Assembly (NCBI GenBank): GCA_947625635.1
Contig: CANQPA010000005.1
Coordinates: forward strand, 1-46,634
Direction of reading: 5' to 3'
DNA: 46,634 nt
Source: an uncultured Bacilli bacterium
Lineage (GTDB): Bacteria > Bacillota_I > Bacilli_A > RF39 > UBA660
The position numbers were made by a program, and so were the translations under genes. Of the stretch, positions 17,576 to 24,875 are shown piece by piece. The notes beneath the pieces are model-generated. The model was not told the DNA's origin. It saw only the letters and a program-made list of their open reading frames with translations, and made no database searches. How positions within the stretch are numbered: the first letter of the stretch is position 1; each line of letters begins with the position of its first letter.

Positions 17576-18413
17576 GTTTAATATCAATTATTTCTTCATT
17601 TGTTTTATTATCGACTATGAGATTTAGAACATCCCTTAATTTTTGATATTGTTCTTTTATTGTAATTTTTTTCTGAATTTCTAAATTATTATTTATATTA
17701 ATAGTATTGTCATAATTTTTAACATTGACTAACTCATCATTTTTATCTGTATCAATATTGACATTAATGCTTTTTTTTGTATTATTTATTTTTTTTATTT
17801 CATTTTTATTATTATTTATGTAGCTACCAGCAGTCATTAGTTGAAATAAAAATGTTATAATTATAGAAATATTTGAAATAGCAAAGGAAAAATTATTTAT
17901 CGTTGAAAGATATCCAATAATTAAAGATAGGTTTAATGGCCATTGTTTAACTTTTCCTATCATTGTACTATTAATACTTAATTCTTTATATTTTAATTTA
18001 AATATCATATTTATGGATGAAATAATTAGCTCACCAATTAATATAAAAACATAATTAGGGTTCAAAAATAATAAATTAATACTAATAATTCCAGTAAAAA
18101 ATTTATCTGATAATTGATCAAGCATTTTTCCATATTCACTTGTGGTTTTAGTACTTCTAGAAATTTTGCCATCAAAATAATCTGTTAATGCGCCCATTCC
18201 AGCGATTATTCCCGAAGCAACAAATAGTGGTAATAATGAAGTTATAATAGCTGCTATAGATAGGATTAACGTTATAAAAGGTATTATTAATCTAGTAAAA
18301 GTTAACATATTGGCCAATTGATTTATTATTGTTTTTTTATTAAAAAATTCTTTAAACATTTTTTTAGTTCCAATTTTAAAATCCCTTAAATATTTTTTTA
18401 TTATATCCTTCAT
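17559..18413 (-). CDS. CDP-alcohol phosphatidyltransferase family protein (PgsA-like)
   Basis: A 284-residue integral membrane enzyme. The family motif is visible as DYFDGKISR then G-x3-D-x3-D in YGKMLDQLSDK; the common AR is SR here, the four catalytic/metal aspartates are kept. Four to six hydrophobic segments flank it. Such enzymes condense a CDP-diacylglycerol with an alcohol; phosphatidylglycerophosphate synthase is most likely but the alcohol is not fixed by the motif. The C-terminal 80 residues are an unusual Asn/Lys-rich soluble tail. I chose ATG 18413 because AAAGGTGG precedes it at good spacing; the frame opens at a TTG at 18437. Confidence 0.8.
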   Translation of the reverse strand: MKDIIKKYLRDFKIGTKKMFKEFFNKKTIINQLANMLTFTRLIIPFITLILSIAAIITSLLPLFVASGIIAGMGALTDYFDGKISRSTKTTSEYGKMLDQLSDKFFTGIISINLLFLNPNYVFILIGELIISSINMIFKLKYKELSINSTMIGKVKQWPLNLSLIIGYLSTINNFSFAISNISIIITFLFQLMTAGSYINNNKNEIKKINNTKKSINVNIDTDKNDELVNVKNYDNTININNNLEIQKKITIKEQYQKLRDVLNLIVDNKTNEEIIDIKQKKKK

Positions 18414-18443
18414 AGAATCCACCTTTACTTTCTCCAAAGTATT

Positions 18444-18471
18444 ATTTTAACATATTTAACTGAAAAGTCAA
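18444..18471 (-). promoter_or_regulatory. Promoter of the CDP-alcohol phosphatidyltransferase gene
   Basis: On the - strand, TTGACT (18471-18466), 16-base spacer, TAAAAT (18449-18444), with TGT before the -10 (extended). Confidence 0.6.
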
Positions 18472-18498
18472 CATATATAATATTATATTGAATATAAT

Positions 18499-18572
18499 TA
18501 ACTGTATTAGGTAACTAATACCGAGAAACAATAGTGTAGGCGAAAAAATCGTTTATTGTTTCTCTTTTTTTT
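18499..18572 (+). ncRNA. Candidate structured small RNA or leader upstream of spoIIP
   Basis: Two consecutive hairpins on the + strand. The first is GTATTAG (18504-18510), GTAA (a GNRA-type tetraloop), CTAATAC (18515-18521). Two bases later GAGAAACAATA (18523-18533) pairs perfectly over 11 bp with TATTGTTTCTC (18554-18564), with an inner CGA/TCG pairing in the long loop, and is followed by eight T residues (18565-18572). The second hairpin is a good + strand intrinsic terminator, yet no + strand gene lies upstream: the neighbour is divergent. TATAAT-like boxes at 18476-18481 and 18493-18498 could start a transcript of roughly 70-90 nt. It could be an independent small RNA or an attenuator in a long spoIIP leader. 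No known riboswitch class recognised. Confidence 0.45.
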
Positions 18573-18619
18573 CGACAAAAAATATTTACAGATTATTATA
18601 TATTATAATTGGTGATATT

Positions 18620-19570
18620 ATGAGAAAAAGATTTAAAAAAAAGAAAAAAATAAGCTTAAAAAAACTTATTTCAAGTTTAATATTTATATTCGTTTTCGCT
18701 TTTACACTATTTAATTTAAATAAAATAAAGATTATAGAATCTAATTCTAAATTTATTAATACTACTTTAAATAATAGTAATAATTACATCCATAATGATA
18801 CAAATATTTTTAATAAATTATTATTATATATAAACGAAAATGTTTTCAATTCACCAATATATTTTTTAAAATCTCAATTAAAATATTCAAACGATGATAG
18901 AGTATCGAAAAACGAAGAAGAGATAGATTTTTTCTATGAAAAAAATAATTTACCAATAATATACATTTATAATTCACATCAAGGAGAAACTTATTCATAT
19001 AAATATTTAGAAGAATATAATATAACACCTGATGTTCTCATGGCCGCTAACATGCTTAAAGATAAATTGGAAAATAAAGGTATTAACACATTAGTAGAAG
19101 AAAATGATATTTTAGAGTATATGAAAAAGAATAATTTGGATCATTCTGGAAGTTATATTGCCAGTAGGCACTTTTTAGAAAGTGTAATAAATAAATATAG
19201 TTCTATAAATTTATTTATAGATTTGCATAGAGATGCAGCCTCTCATGATGTCACATACACAAATATTAATGGAAAGGATTGCGCCAAAATATTATTTGTT
19301 ATCGGACTTGAATATTCAACATACGAAAATAATTTAGAAATAGCAACAAAATTAAATAATATAATATTAAATAAATATCCATCCCTTACTCGAGGTATTA
19401 TGAAAAAAGAAGGATATGGCGTTAATGGCGTTTATAATCAGGATTTATCTAATAATGTAATATTGATAGAAGTAGGTGGAAATGAAAATAATATAGAAGA
19501 AGTAAACAATACGTTAGATTTACTTTCAGAAGTAATAGGAGAATATTTAGATGAAAAAAAAGAAAGGTAA
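18620..19570 (+). CDS. spoIIP: Stage II sporulation protein P (SpoIIP)
   Basis: A 316-residue cell-wall hydrolase (amidase and endopeptidase) of the SpoIID-SpoIIP-SpoIIM engulfment machine, acting at the outer face of the mother-cell membrane. A Lys/Arg-rich start is followed by a membrane anchor (about residues 15-33). The catalytic domain shows IYIYNSHQGETYS, then LFIDLHRDAASHD and VILIEVGGNENNIEE, which carry the His/Glu/His zinc-ligand pattern of Amidase_3-like SpoIIP. ATG preceded by GGTGAT at three bases. The protein is short because the linker between anchor and catalytic domain is reduced. It overlaps the next gene by 20 bases. Confidence 0.92.
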   Translation: MRKRFKKKKKISLKKLISSLIFIFVFAFTLFNLNKIKIIESNSKFINTTLNNSNNYIHNDTNIFNKLLLYINENVFNSPIYFLKSQLKYSNDDRVSKNEEEIDFFYEKNNLPIIYIYNSHQGETYSYKYLEEYNITPDVLMAANMLKDKLENKGINTLVEENDILEYMKKNNLDHSGSYIASRHFLESVINKYSSINLFIDLHRDAASHDVTYTNINGKDCAKILFVIGLEYSTYENNLEIATKLNNIILNKYPSLTRGIMKKEGYGVNGVYNQDLSNNVILIEVGGNENNIEEVNNTLDLLSEVIGEYLDEKKER

Positions 19571-19886
19571 TAAATTATTTAACATAATATTTACAATATT
19601 ATTTATGAGTTTTCTAGTAGTATATTTTTCAGAAGTAACTGGATATTATGAATATCAAAATCACAAAAAAGCAGTTCTAACAGAAGAACAAATAAAGAAA
19701 TTTGAAAATGATGTTGCAAATGGTAAAAAAATTGATATAGATGAATATTTAGTTGTACAAAATAAAAATTATAACAACAAATTATCTAAAATTGCTAGTA
19801 AATTATCTGATGGAATAAGTAACATTATTGAAAGTGGTGTAACAAGTACATTTAAATTTTTATCAAATCTTGTTGAAGAGAAATAA
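19551..19886 (+). CDS. Small membrane-anchored protein coupled to spoIIP
   Basis: A 111-residue protein with Lys-rich N-terminus and one hydrophobic segment (about residues 9-27), followed by a soluble extracytoplasmic part with helical heptad-like content (SKIASKLSDGISNIIESGV). I do not recognise a named family, although small one-pass proteins downstream of spoIIP are known to me from related genomes. The ATG lies inside the 3' end of spoIIP (20-base overlap) and AGGAG occurs upstream, so expression with spoIIP during sporulation is inferred. Confidence 0.65.
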   Translation: MKKKKGNKLFNIIFTILFMSFLVVYFSEVTGYYEYQNHKKAVLTEEQIKKFENDVANGKKIDIDEYLVVQNKNYNNKLSKIASKLSDGISNIIESGVTSTFKFLSNLVEEK

Positions 19887-19889
19887 AAG

Positions 19890-19898
19890 TGATATAAT
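19890..19898 (+). promoter_or_regulatory. Extended -10 promoter of the 128-residue membrane protein gene
   Basis: TGATATAAT at 19890-19898; start codon 19914 follows GGTGAT-AAT. Confidence 0.55.
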
Positions 19899-19913
19899 GA
19901 TGATGGTGATAAT

Positions 19914-20300
19914 ATGTATATATTAAAAAGAGAAAATTGGTGGATTTGGTTACTATTATTATTATTTTCAGGTGGTACTTCAACTATAGTATTAGGAGCT
20001 TTACTGAATGTTTATGATAAAAATGCGTGGTATACAAACTGGTTTACATGGGTAATAGGTTTAATACTTATAATTCCGTTTCCTACAATGATTACTGTAT
20101 TAAATATTGATATTATTTCTAAAACTGCATATAAATTAGATGTAAAAGGTAAGGAATATTATTTATCGCCTTATATATGGCTTATACTTGTAATTATACC
20201 TATATTAGGTTGGATATGTTTTATAGCGTTGCTATTATATTTAAATATAGCAATTTTGGTTAAATTATATAAGGGTAATGGAGAAAAATATATTATTTGA
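19914..20300 (+). CDS. Uncharacterised membrane protein, 128 residues
   Basis: Three or four hydrophobic segments are seen (about residues 11-31, 39-62, 84-115), with a short central hydrophilic part containing the stretch KLDVKGKEYYLSPY. Trp-rich N-terminus (ENWWIWLLLLL). No catalytic motif and no family I can name. The start ATG has GGTGAT three bases ahead, the arrangement used by many genes here. It sits between the spoIIP unit and nusB, but has its own promoter, so no functional link is implied. Confidence 0.65.
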   Translation: MYILKRENWWIWLLLLLFSGGTSTIVLGALLNVYDKNAWYTNWFTWVIGLILIIPFPTMITVLNIDIISKTAYKLDVKGKEYYLSPYIWLILVIIPILGWICFIALLLYLNIAILVKLYKGNGEKYII

Positions 20301-20324
20301 TTTATATATTTTTTTTATATTTTG

Positions 20325-20333
20325 TGTTACAAT
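20325..20333 (+). promoter_or_regulatory. Extended -10 promoter of nusB-xseA-xseB
   Basis: TGTTACAAT at 20325-20333, 17 bases before the nusB ATG; AGGGTGAT lies between. Confidence 0.55.
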
Positions 20334-20350
20334 GGATATAGGGTGATTTC

Positions 20351-20770
20351 ATGGAACAATTAACACGTTCAGAACTTAGAAAGAATATTATGACTATTCT
20401 TTATCAAATAAATGTATATACATTAAATAAAATTAAATATAATATAGATGATATTATTAGAGATATTAATCCTATTGATAACGAATTTGTTAAGGATACA
20501 GTTTATGGAGTCATAACAAAAAAGGAAGAATTAGACGCATTGGCAAATAAATATTTAAATAAGTGGACAATAGATAGATTAGGTAATACTGATCAAGCAA
20601 TACTTAGAATGGCTATATACGAACTAATATATACAAATACTCCTGATATAGTTGTTATAAACGAGGCATTAGAACTTGCTAAACTTTATAGCGATGATGA
20701 TGTAAAAAATATGATTAACGGTGTACTTGATAAAATATATAAGAGTAAGGTAGATAAAAATGAACGATAA
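20351..20770 (+). CDS. nusB: Transcription antitermination protein NusB
   Basis: A 139-residue all-helical RNA-binding protein that, with NusE (S10), binds boxA of rRNA leaders. Recognisable stretches are LTRSELRKNIMTILYQ at the N-terminus, the central DRLGNTDQAILRMAIYEL (about residues 77-94) and the C-terminal PDIVVINEALELAKLY followed by NGVLDKIY. Length is typical. It starts a coupled trio: its end overlaps xseA by 11 bases. nusB-xseA-xseB adjacency is common in Firmicutes, which supports all three assignments. Confidence 0.95.
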   Translation: MEQLTRSELRKNIMTILYQINVYTLNKIKYNIDDIIRDINPIDNEFVKDTVYGVITKKEELDALANKYLNKWTIDRLGNTDQAILRMAIYELIYTNTPDIVVINEALELAKLYSDDDVKNMINGVLDKIYKSKVDKNER

Positions 20771-22037
20771 GTATTTAAGTGTATCTGCAGTTACACGTTA
20801 TTTAAAAGCAAAATTTGATAACGATGACAATCTTAAAATGGTATTTTTAAAAGGAGAAATATCTAATATTAAATATCATACAACTGGACATATTTATTTT
20901 TCGCTTAAAGATGAAACTAGTAAAATAAATGCAATAATGTTCTCAAGCAGTGCAAAAAAATTATTATTTAAGCCTCAAGACGGATCAAAAGTACTTGTAA
21001 CTGGTAGGATTAGCGTATATGAAGCAACGGGCGGATATCAGATATATGTAGATGAAATGTTAGAAGATGGTATTGGCAATCTTTATATTGCGTTTGAAGA
21101 GTTGAAGAAAAAATTATCTCAAGAAGGCTTATTCGATTCTAAACATAAAAAGCAAATACCTAAAATACCTAATAGAGTAGGTGTTGTTACGGCATCAACT
21201 GGAGCAGCAATCAAAGATATAATATCTACTATTAAAAGAAGGTTTCCCATATGCGAAATAATACTTTTTCCATCTCTTGTACAAGGAGATAATGCTAAAG
21301 AGGATATAGTAAAAAATATTAAGTTAGCAGAAAACTATAACCTGGATGTACTTATAGTAGGTAGAGGAGGGGGATCTATCGAAGATTTATGGCCATTTAA
21401 TGAAGAGATAGTTGCACGTGCTATATTTGATTGTAATATACCTATAATAAGCGCTGTAGGTCATGAAATAGATTTTACAATTGCTGATTATGTAGCAGAT
21501 TTAAGGGCACCTACACCAACAGGAGCTGCTGAAATGGCTGTACCCAACATATCTGATTTAGTTAATGTAATTAAAAATTTAAATATTAGATTAAATGAAG
21601 CTATTAATAAAAATTTAAATTATAAAAAATTAGTACTTGATTCTATAAAAAGTTCTTATGCAATAAAAAATCCTTTAATAATGTATGAAAATAAAAAGCA
21701 AAAATTAGATATATTATTAGATAATTTAAATAAGATATTAATAAAAAAAGTTGAAAATGCCACTCATAAATTAGAGATTATAAAAAAAAGTTTTATACTA
21801 AATAATCCAAATTTTTTATATAAATATAAACAAACTAAACTTTCAAGTTTAATAGACAAGTTAGAACTTATTAATCCCTTAGGGGTTTTAAAAAGGGGAT
21901 ATTCATTAACAATGAAAGATGGTAAAGTTTTAAGTGAAATTAATAATGTTAAAATTAAAGATAATTTAACCATTAAATTATACAATGGAGAGATTTTGGC
22001 TACTGTTAATAAAGTAAAGGAGAATAAAAATGAATAA
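20760..22037 (+). CDS. xseA: Exodeoxyribonuclease VII large subunit
   Basis: A 425-residue catalytic subunit of ExoVII, which degrades single-stranded DNA from both ends. The N-terminal OB-fold reads YLSVSAVTRYLKAKF through VLVTGRISVYEATGGYQIYV. The conserved catalytic region includes PNRVGVVTASTGAAIKDI, VGRGGGSIEDLWPFNEE and SAVGHEIDFTIADYVADLRAPTPTGAAE (two adjoining blocks: SAVGHEIDFTIADYVADLRA and PTPTGAAE), followed by a coiled coil that recruits XseB, and a C-terminal LKRGYSL motif. Starts within the end of nusB and overlaps xseB by 8 bases. Confidence 0.96.
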   Translation: MNDKYLSVSAVTRYLKAKFDNDDNLKMVFLKGEISNIKYHTTGHIYFSLKDETSKINAIMFSSSAKKLLFKPQDGSKVLVTGRISVYEATGGYQIYVDEMLEDGIGNLYIAFEELKKKLSQEGLFDSKHKKQIPKIPNRVGVVTASTGAAIKDIISTIKRRFPICEIILFPSLVQGDNAKEDIVKNIKLAENYNLDVLIVGRGGGSIEDLWPFNEEIVARAIFDCNIPIISAVGHEIDFTIADYVADLRAPTPTGAAEMAVPNISDLVNVIKNLNIRLNEAINKNLNYKKLVLDSIKSSYAIKNPLIMYENKKQKLDILLDNLNKILIKKVENATHKLEIIKKSFILNNPNFLYKYKQTKLSSLIDKLELINPLGVLKRGYSLTMKDGKVLSEINNVKIKDNLTIKLYNGEILATVNKVKENKNE

Positions 22038-22248
22038 AGAAAAAACATTTGAAGAAAAATTAAATGATTTAGAAACTATTGTAAATGAACTTGAATCTGG
22101 TGAAATAGATTTAGATTCATCAATAGAAAAATACACAAGTGCAATGAAACTTGTAAAAGAATGTGATGAAAAACTTAAAAATGTTGAAGAACAAGTAAAT
22201 AAAATAGTTACTGAAAATGGTACTTTAGAAAATTTTGAAATAGAATAA
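22030..22248 (+). CDS. xseB: Exodeoxyribonuclease VII small subunit
   Basis: A 72-residue partner of XseA. The family pattern is obvious: TFEEKLNDLETIVNELESGE, then DLDSSIEKYTSAMKLVKEC and a short coiled-coil end. Several copies wrap along the XseA coiled coil in the holoenzyme. It begins inside the end of xseA (8-base overlap, AAAGGAG upstream), consistent with coupled synthesis. Confidence 0.95.
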   Translation: MNKEKTFEEKLNDLETIVNELESGEIDLDSSIEKYTSAMKLVKECDEKLKNVEEQVNKIVTENGTLENFEIE

Positions 22249-22313
22249 TCATCAAATATATTTTAATAGTGAGTAGTTAATATAATAGTCTTATATTTTA
22301 CTAATATAAAATT

Positions 22314-22337
22314 AAAACTAGGAAATTTCCTAGTTTT
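22314..22337. terminator. Bidirectional terminator between xseB and spoIVB
   Basis: A perfect 24-base palindrome with stems AAAACTAGGA and TCCTAGTTTT around AATT. A-runs on the left and T-runs on the right let it work for both converging transcripts. The spoIVB stop codon (22330-22332) lies inside. Confidence 0.7.
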
Positions 22338-23319
22338 CTGCTTCTTCTAACATATTTGTAATTAATATCCCATAACCCTTATGTGGATCATCTACCACTA
22401 CGTGTGTAACTGCACCAATGATATAGTCTCCTTGTATTATAGGGCTTCCACTCATTCCTTGAACTATCCCATTAGTTTTTTCAAGTAAATTTTTATCGGT
22501 TATTTCAAACTGTATATTTTTAAGTTTATCCTTAGTTTCATTTATAGATGTTATTTTAATAGCAAACTCTCCAACTTCAACACCGTCTAAAACAGTCAGG
22601 ATTGTGGCATCTCCTATTTTAATATCATCTATATTGGCGACTTTATAAGTATTAGATGTATTTATATCACTTGTATAATTACCAAATAGTCCTTTATTGG
22701 TGTTTTCTATAACTTTTCCTGTTACCTTATCACTGTAAAGCACTGCATTTTTCTCGCCAGGTTTGCCTCTATCACTAGGATTAATACTAGTAATTTTAGA
22801 ATCAAATATAGTACCATCTTTAATATCAATTATATCTCCTGTAGTAGCATCTGCAATTTCATGCCCCAATACTCCAAATAATTTAGTTTCTGGGTCTATA
22901 AATGTAAGCGTACCAACACCCGAAATAGAATCTTTAACGTATAGTCCTGTTTTAAGTACTCCATTATCATTATATAAAGAAAGAGTTGTATTATTTGTTT
23001 TTTTGTCCCTTATATAAGATAAGTTTAAACTATTACAATTACAGGTATTAATTATATTGACCATCTCTTCTACTGTATTAACTTCACTATTATTTATTTT
23101 ATTTATTATATCTCCTGATTTTAATCCAGCTTCTTTTAGCGTATTATGGCCATTTATATCATAAGATCCTACTATGAGAATACCGTTAGTATTAAGTCTA
23201 ATACCAACAGTTTCTCCACTCGCAATTATTTTATCAGAATAAGCTAAAATAGTTTGTGGAATAATAAAAAGGGTTAGAAGAAAAATAAGAGTTTGATTTT
23301 TTAATTTTTTAAAAAACAT
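22330..23319 (-). CDS. spoIVB: SpoIVB peptidase
   Basis: A 329-residue secreted serine peptidase made in the forespore; it cleaves SpoIVFA in the intermembrane space and so triggers pro-sigma-K processing. A signal-anchor is at residues 8-26, a PDZ domain at about 33-115 (GLKSGDIINKINNSEV), and the S55 peptidase domain follows with GTLTFIDPETKLFGVLGHEI, which supplies H153, ITDKNLLEKTNG with D275, and GIVQGMSGSPII with the nucleophile S290. The S-D distance of 15 residues equals that in the B. subtilis enzyme as I recall it. The usual GHGI is GHEI here. It is shorter than the B. subtilis protein (about 425). A candidate sigma-G promoter precedes it. spoIVFA/B are not in the window. Confidence 0.93.
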   Translation of the reverse strand: MFFKKLKNQTLIFLLTLFIIPQTILAYSDKIIASGETVGIRLNTNGILIVGSYDINGHNTLKEAGLKSGDIINKINNSEVNTVEEMVNIINTCNCNSLNLSYIRDKKTNNTTLSLYNDNGVLKTGLYVKDSISGVGTLTFIDPETKLFGVLGHEIADATTGDIIDIKDGTIFDSKITSINPSDRGKPGEKNAVLYSDKVTGKVIENTNKGLFGNYTSDINTSNTYKVANIDDIKIGDATILTVLDGVEVGEFAIKITSINETKDKLKNIQFEITDKNLLEKTNGIVQGMSGSPIIQGDYIIGAVTHVVVDDPHKGYGILITNMLEEAEN

Positions 23320-23350
23320 AAAAACAACTCCTTCTCATAGACTACATTTA

Positions 23351-23379
23351 TATTATGAAATAATTTAATTAAATTATAG
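23351..23379 (-). promoter_or_regulatory. Candidate sigma-G/sigma-F promoter of spoIVB
   Basis: On the - strand, CTATA (23379-23375) as -35 and CATAATA (23357-23351) as -10 with a 17-base spacer. The -10 matches the forespore consensus CATnnTA fully and the -35 matches 4 of 5 positions. spoIVB is a known sigma-G target in Bacillus. Confidence 0.5.
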
Positions 23380-23600
23380 AAAGAAAAAAATACCAAATGT
23401 ATGATTAGAATTAATTTTTTATGAAGTTATATTAAAATTTTATATTTTATTTAATAATTTATCAATTTTGTAAATTTCATTTTTAATTTTTAACACAATA
23501 AATATTAATTTAGAAGAATAGGGGAGTTTATCAAGAAAAAGTTATAAAACAATAAAAAAATTAAGTTACACGTGAATTTATAGAAAAAAATGTATTAATG
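23380..23600. other. AT-rich intergenic region between spoIVB and mscL
   Basis: Divergent intergenic DNA. Apart from the spoIVB promoter to the left and the mscL promoter to the right, I see no gene, strong hairpin or repeat here. Confidence 0.6.
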
Positions 23601-23609
23601 TGGTATAAT
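23601..23609 (+). promoter_or_regulatory. Extended -10 promoter of mscL
   Basis: TGGTATAAT at 23601-23609. A full-strength Shine-Dalgarno AGGAGG (23618-23623) follows before the ATG at 23628. Confidence 0.65.
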
Positions 23610-23627
23610 TTTTCCTAGGAGGAAAAT

Positions 23628-24017
23628 ATGTTAAAAGAATTCAAGAAATTTATTTCTAAAGGTAATGTTGTAGACCTTGCTATAGGTGTTGTTATTGGTG
23701 GAGCTTTTAGCAAAATAGTGTCATCATTAGTCGACGATATTATTATGCCGATTGTTGGAATTATAATTGGTGGTATAGATTTTACTGATTTAACATTAAA
23801 AATTGGAGAATCTAAATTAGAATATGGAATGTTTATACAAAATATAGTTGATTTTTTAATAGTTGCATTTTGTATATTTATAGTTATAAGAACATTTAAC
23901 AAAATAATTCACAAGAAAGAAGAAAAACCAGCTTTACCTCCAAAAAGTAACGAGGTAATACTTTTAGAAGAAATAAGAGATTTATTAAAAAATGAAAAAA
24001 CAACTAAAAATAAATAG
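23628..24017 (+). CDS. mscL: Large-conductance mechanosensitive channel MscL
   Basis: A 129-residue homopentameric membrane valve that opens under high membrane tension and protects against osmotic downshock. The family pattern is complete: the N-terminal amphipathic helix MLKEFKKFISKGNVVDLAIG, TM1 with VVIGGAFSKIVSSLVDDIIMP, a periplasmic-type loop around residues 50-68, TM2 (VDFLIVAFCIFIVIRTFN) and a C-terminal cytoplasmic helix bundle (SNEVILLEEIRDLLKN). Monocistronic with its own promoter and a terminator overlapping its stop. Confidence 0.97.
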   Translation: MLKEFKKFISKGNVVDLAIGVVIGGAFSKIVSSLVDDIIMPIVGIIIGGIDFTDLTLKIGESKLEYGMFIQNIVDFLIVAFCIFIVIRTFNKIIHKKEEKPALPPKSNEVILLEEIRDLLKNEKTTKNK

Positions 24018-24026
24018 TTGTTTTTT
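23998..24026. terminator. Bidirectional terminator between mscL and the micropeptide gene
   Basis: AAACAACTA (23998-24006) pairs with TAGTTGTTT (24015-24023), followed by TTT on +; in the opposite direction the hairpin is followed by T-rich DNA as well. It includes the mscL stop and abuts the stop of the - strand micropeptide gene. Confidence 0.7.
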
Positions 24027-24108
24027 AAGCAAATATGGCAAGTATACCAGATGCAACCATAGCAAGTATTACTAAAATTATTACTATTTTTTGTACTTTA
24101 TCACTCAT
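24025..24108 (-). CDS. 27-residue membrane micropeptide (Prli42/DUF4044-like)
   Basis: A very short gene: residues MSDKVQKIVIILVILAM then VASGILAIFA and TAA. It has GAGGTG eight bases before the ATG, a TATAAT -10 box on the - strand (24132-24127), and a shared terminator, so it is a complete transcription unit. The layout (short Lys-containing N-terminus, VQKIV, one membrane helix to the end) resembles the Firmicutes stressosome-associated micropeptide Prli42 and DUF4044 proteins, which anchor the stressosome to the membrane in Listeria. The similarity is by pattern, not by alignment, and no stressosome genes are in the window. Confidence 0.6.
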   Translation of the reverse strand: MSDKVQKIVIILVILAMVASGILAIFA

Positions 24109-24126
24109 TCAAAACACCTCAAGATT

Positions 24127-24132
24127 ATTATA
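24127..24132 (-). promoter_or_regulatory. -10 box of the micropeptide gene
   Basis: TATAAT on the - strand (24132-24127), 19 bases before the start codon. No clear -35. Confidence 0.45.
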
Positions 24133-24195
24133 ATATATTTTTAATAAAATTGGAATAAAAATGTATTTGTATAATAATATTAAATAGGTGATATA

Positions 24196-24822
24196 ATGAA
24201 AAAAATATTGGACAAACTATTAAATAATATAAAATTTGATAAAAAATACGTATTTTTTTGCTTAGTACTAGTTTTATTAGGTATAATAACAGGATCCTTA
24301 TTTATAGTAATATTGAATAGCTCAGATAAAACAATAGTTGTTGAATATATTAATTCATTCGTAGATGTATTCAAAAGTAACAATTTTAATTATATAGATA
24401 CATTAAAAAACACTTTAATTTCCAATTATTTAACAATAATTTTAATTTTAATAATAGGTTTCACTTATTTTTTGGTACCTATAAATATAATAATCTTATT
24501 CTATAAATCGTTTATAATAGGATTCAGCTTATCGTCATTTATATTAACACTTAAATTAAAAGGCTTTTTATTAAGCATTGTATATATTTTTCCTCATATG
24601 ATATTAAATATATTATTTATTTCAATTCTTACCGCATATACTTTGAAATTATCATTTAATATGATTAAAAATATAATTAAGAAAAAAGAAGTTAACATGA
24701 GAAACTATTTTAATAAATATATAAAAACAGCAATAATATTTACTATTTTAATATCAATAACAAGCTTATATGAGGTATTTATTTGCCCACGTTTATTAAA
24801 ACTAATAATAAAAATAATATAA
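24196..24822 (+). CDS. spoIIM: Stage II sporulation protein M (SpoIIM)
   Basis: A 208-residue integral membrane protein that anchors SpoIID and SpoIIP in the engulfing membrane. Five hydrophobic segments are seen (about residues 18-40, 73-95, 96-125, 126-150 and 173-195). The C-terminal wording SLYEVFICPRLLKLI and the central KSFIIGFSLSSFI with a later FPHMILNI are characteristic of SpoIIM. The ATG has AGGTGAT three bases ahead. In Bacillus it is transcribed by sigma-E; the AT-rich upstream region contains a TATAAT at 24170-24175, and I could not identify a convincing sigma-E promoter. Together with spoIIP, two of three engulfment-complex genes are in this window. Confidence 0.9.
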   Translation: MKKILDKLLNNIKFDKKYVFFCLVLVLLGIITGSLFIVILNSSDKTIVVEYINSFVDVFKSNNFNYIDTLKNTLISNYLTIILILIIGFTYFLVPINIIILFYKSFIIGFSLSSFILTLKLKGFLLSIVYIFPHMILNILFISILTAYTLKLSFNMIKNIIKKKEVNMRNYFNKYIKTAIIFTILISITSLYEVFICPRLLKLIIKII

Positions 24823-24854
24823 TTATCGTATATGCTCCTTAATATTTTACATAC

Positions 24855-24875
24855 TTTACACTTGACAAATGTAAA
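24855..24875. promoter_or_regulatory. Imperfect palindromic operator candidate over the -35 of the HTH gene
   Basis: A 21-bp dyad TTTACA-n-TTG-n-CAA-n-TGTAAA, mismatched only at the two n pairs, with the centre inside the -35 box TTGACA (24862-24867). A dimeric repressor binding here would block RNA polymerase; autoregulation by the adjacent HTH protein is inferred. Confidence 0.45.

Noticed and set aside
24150-24175. Sigma-A or sigma-E promoter of spoIIM
   Set aside because: TTGGAA and TATAAT are separated by only 14 bases, and no good sigma-E match was found, so no promoter is claimed.
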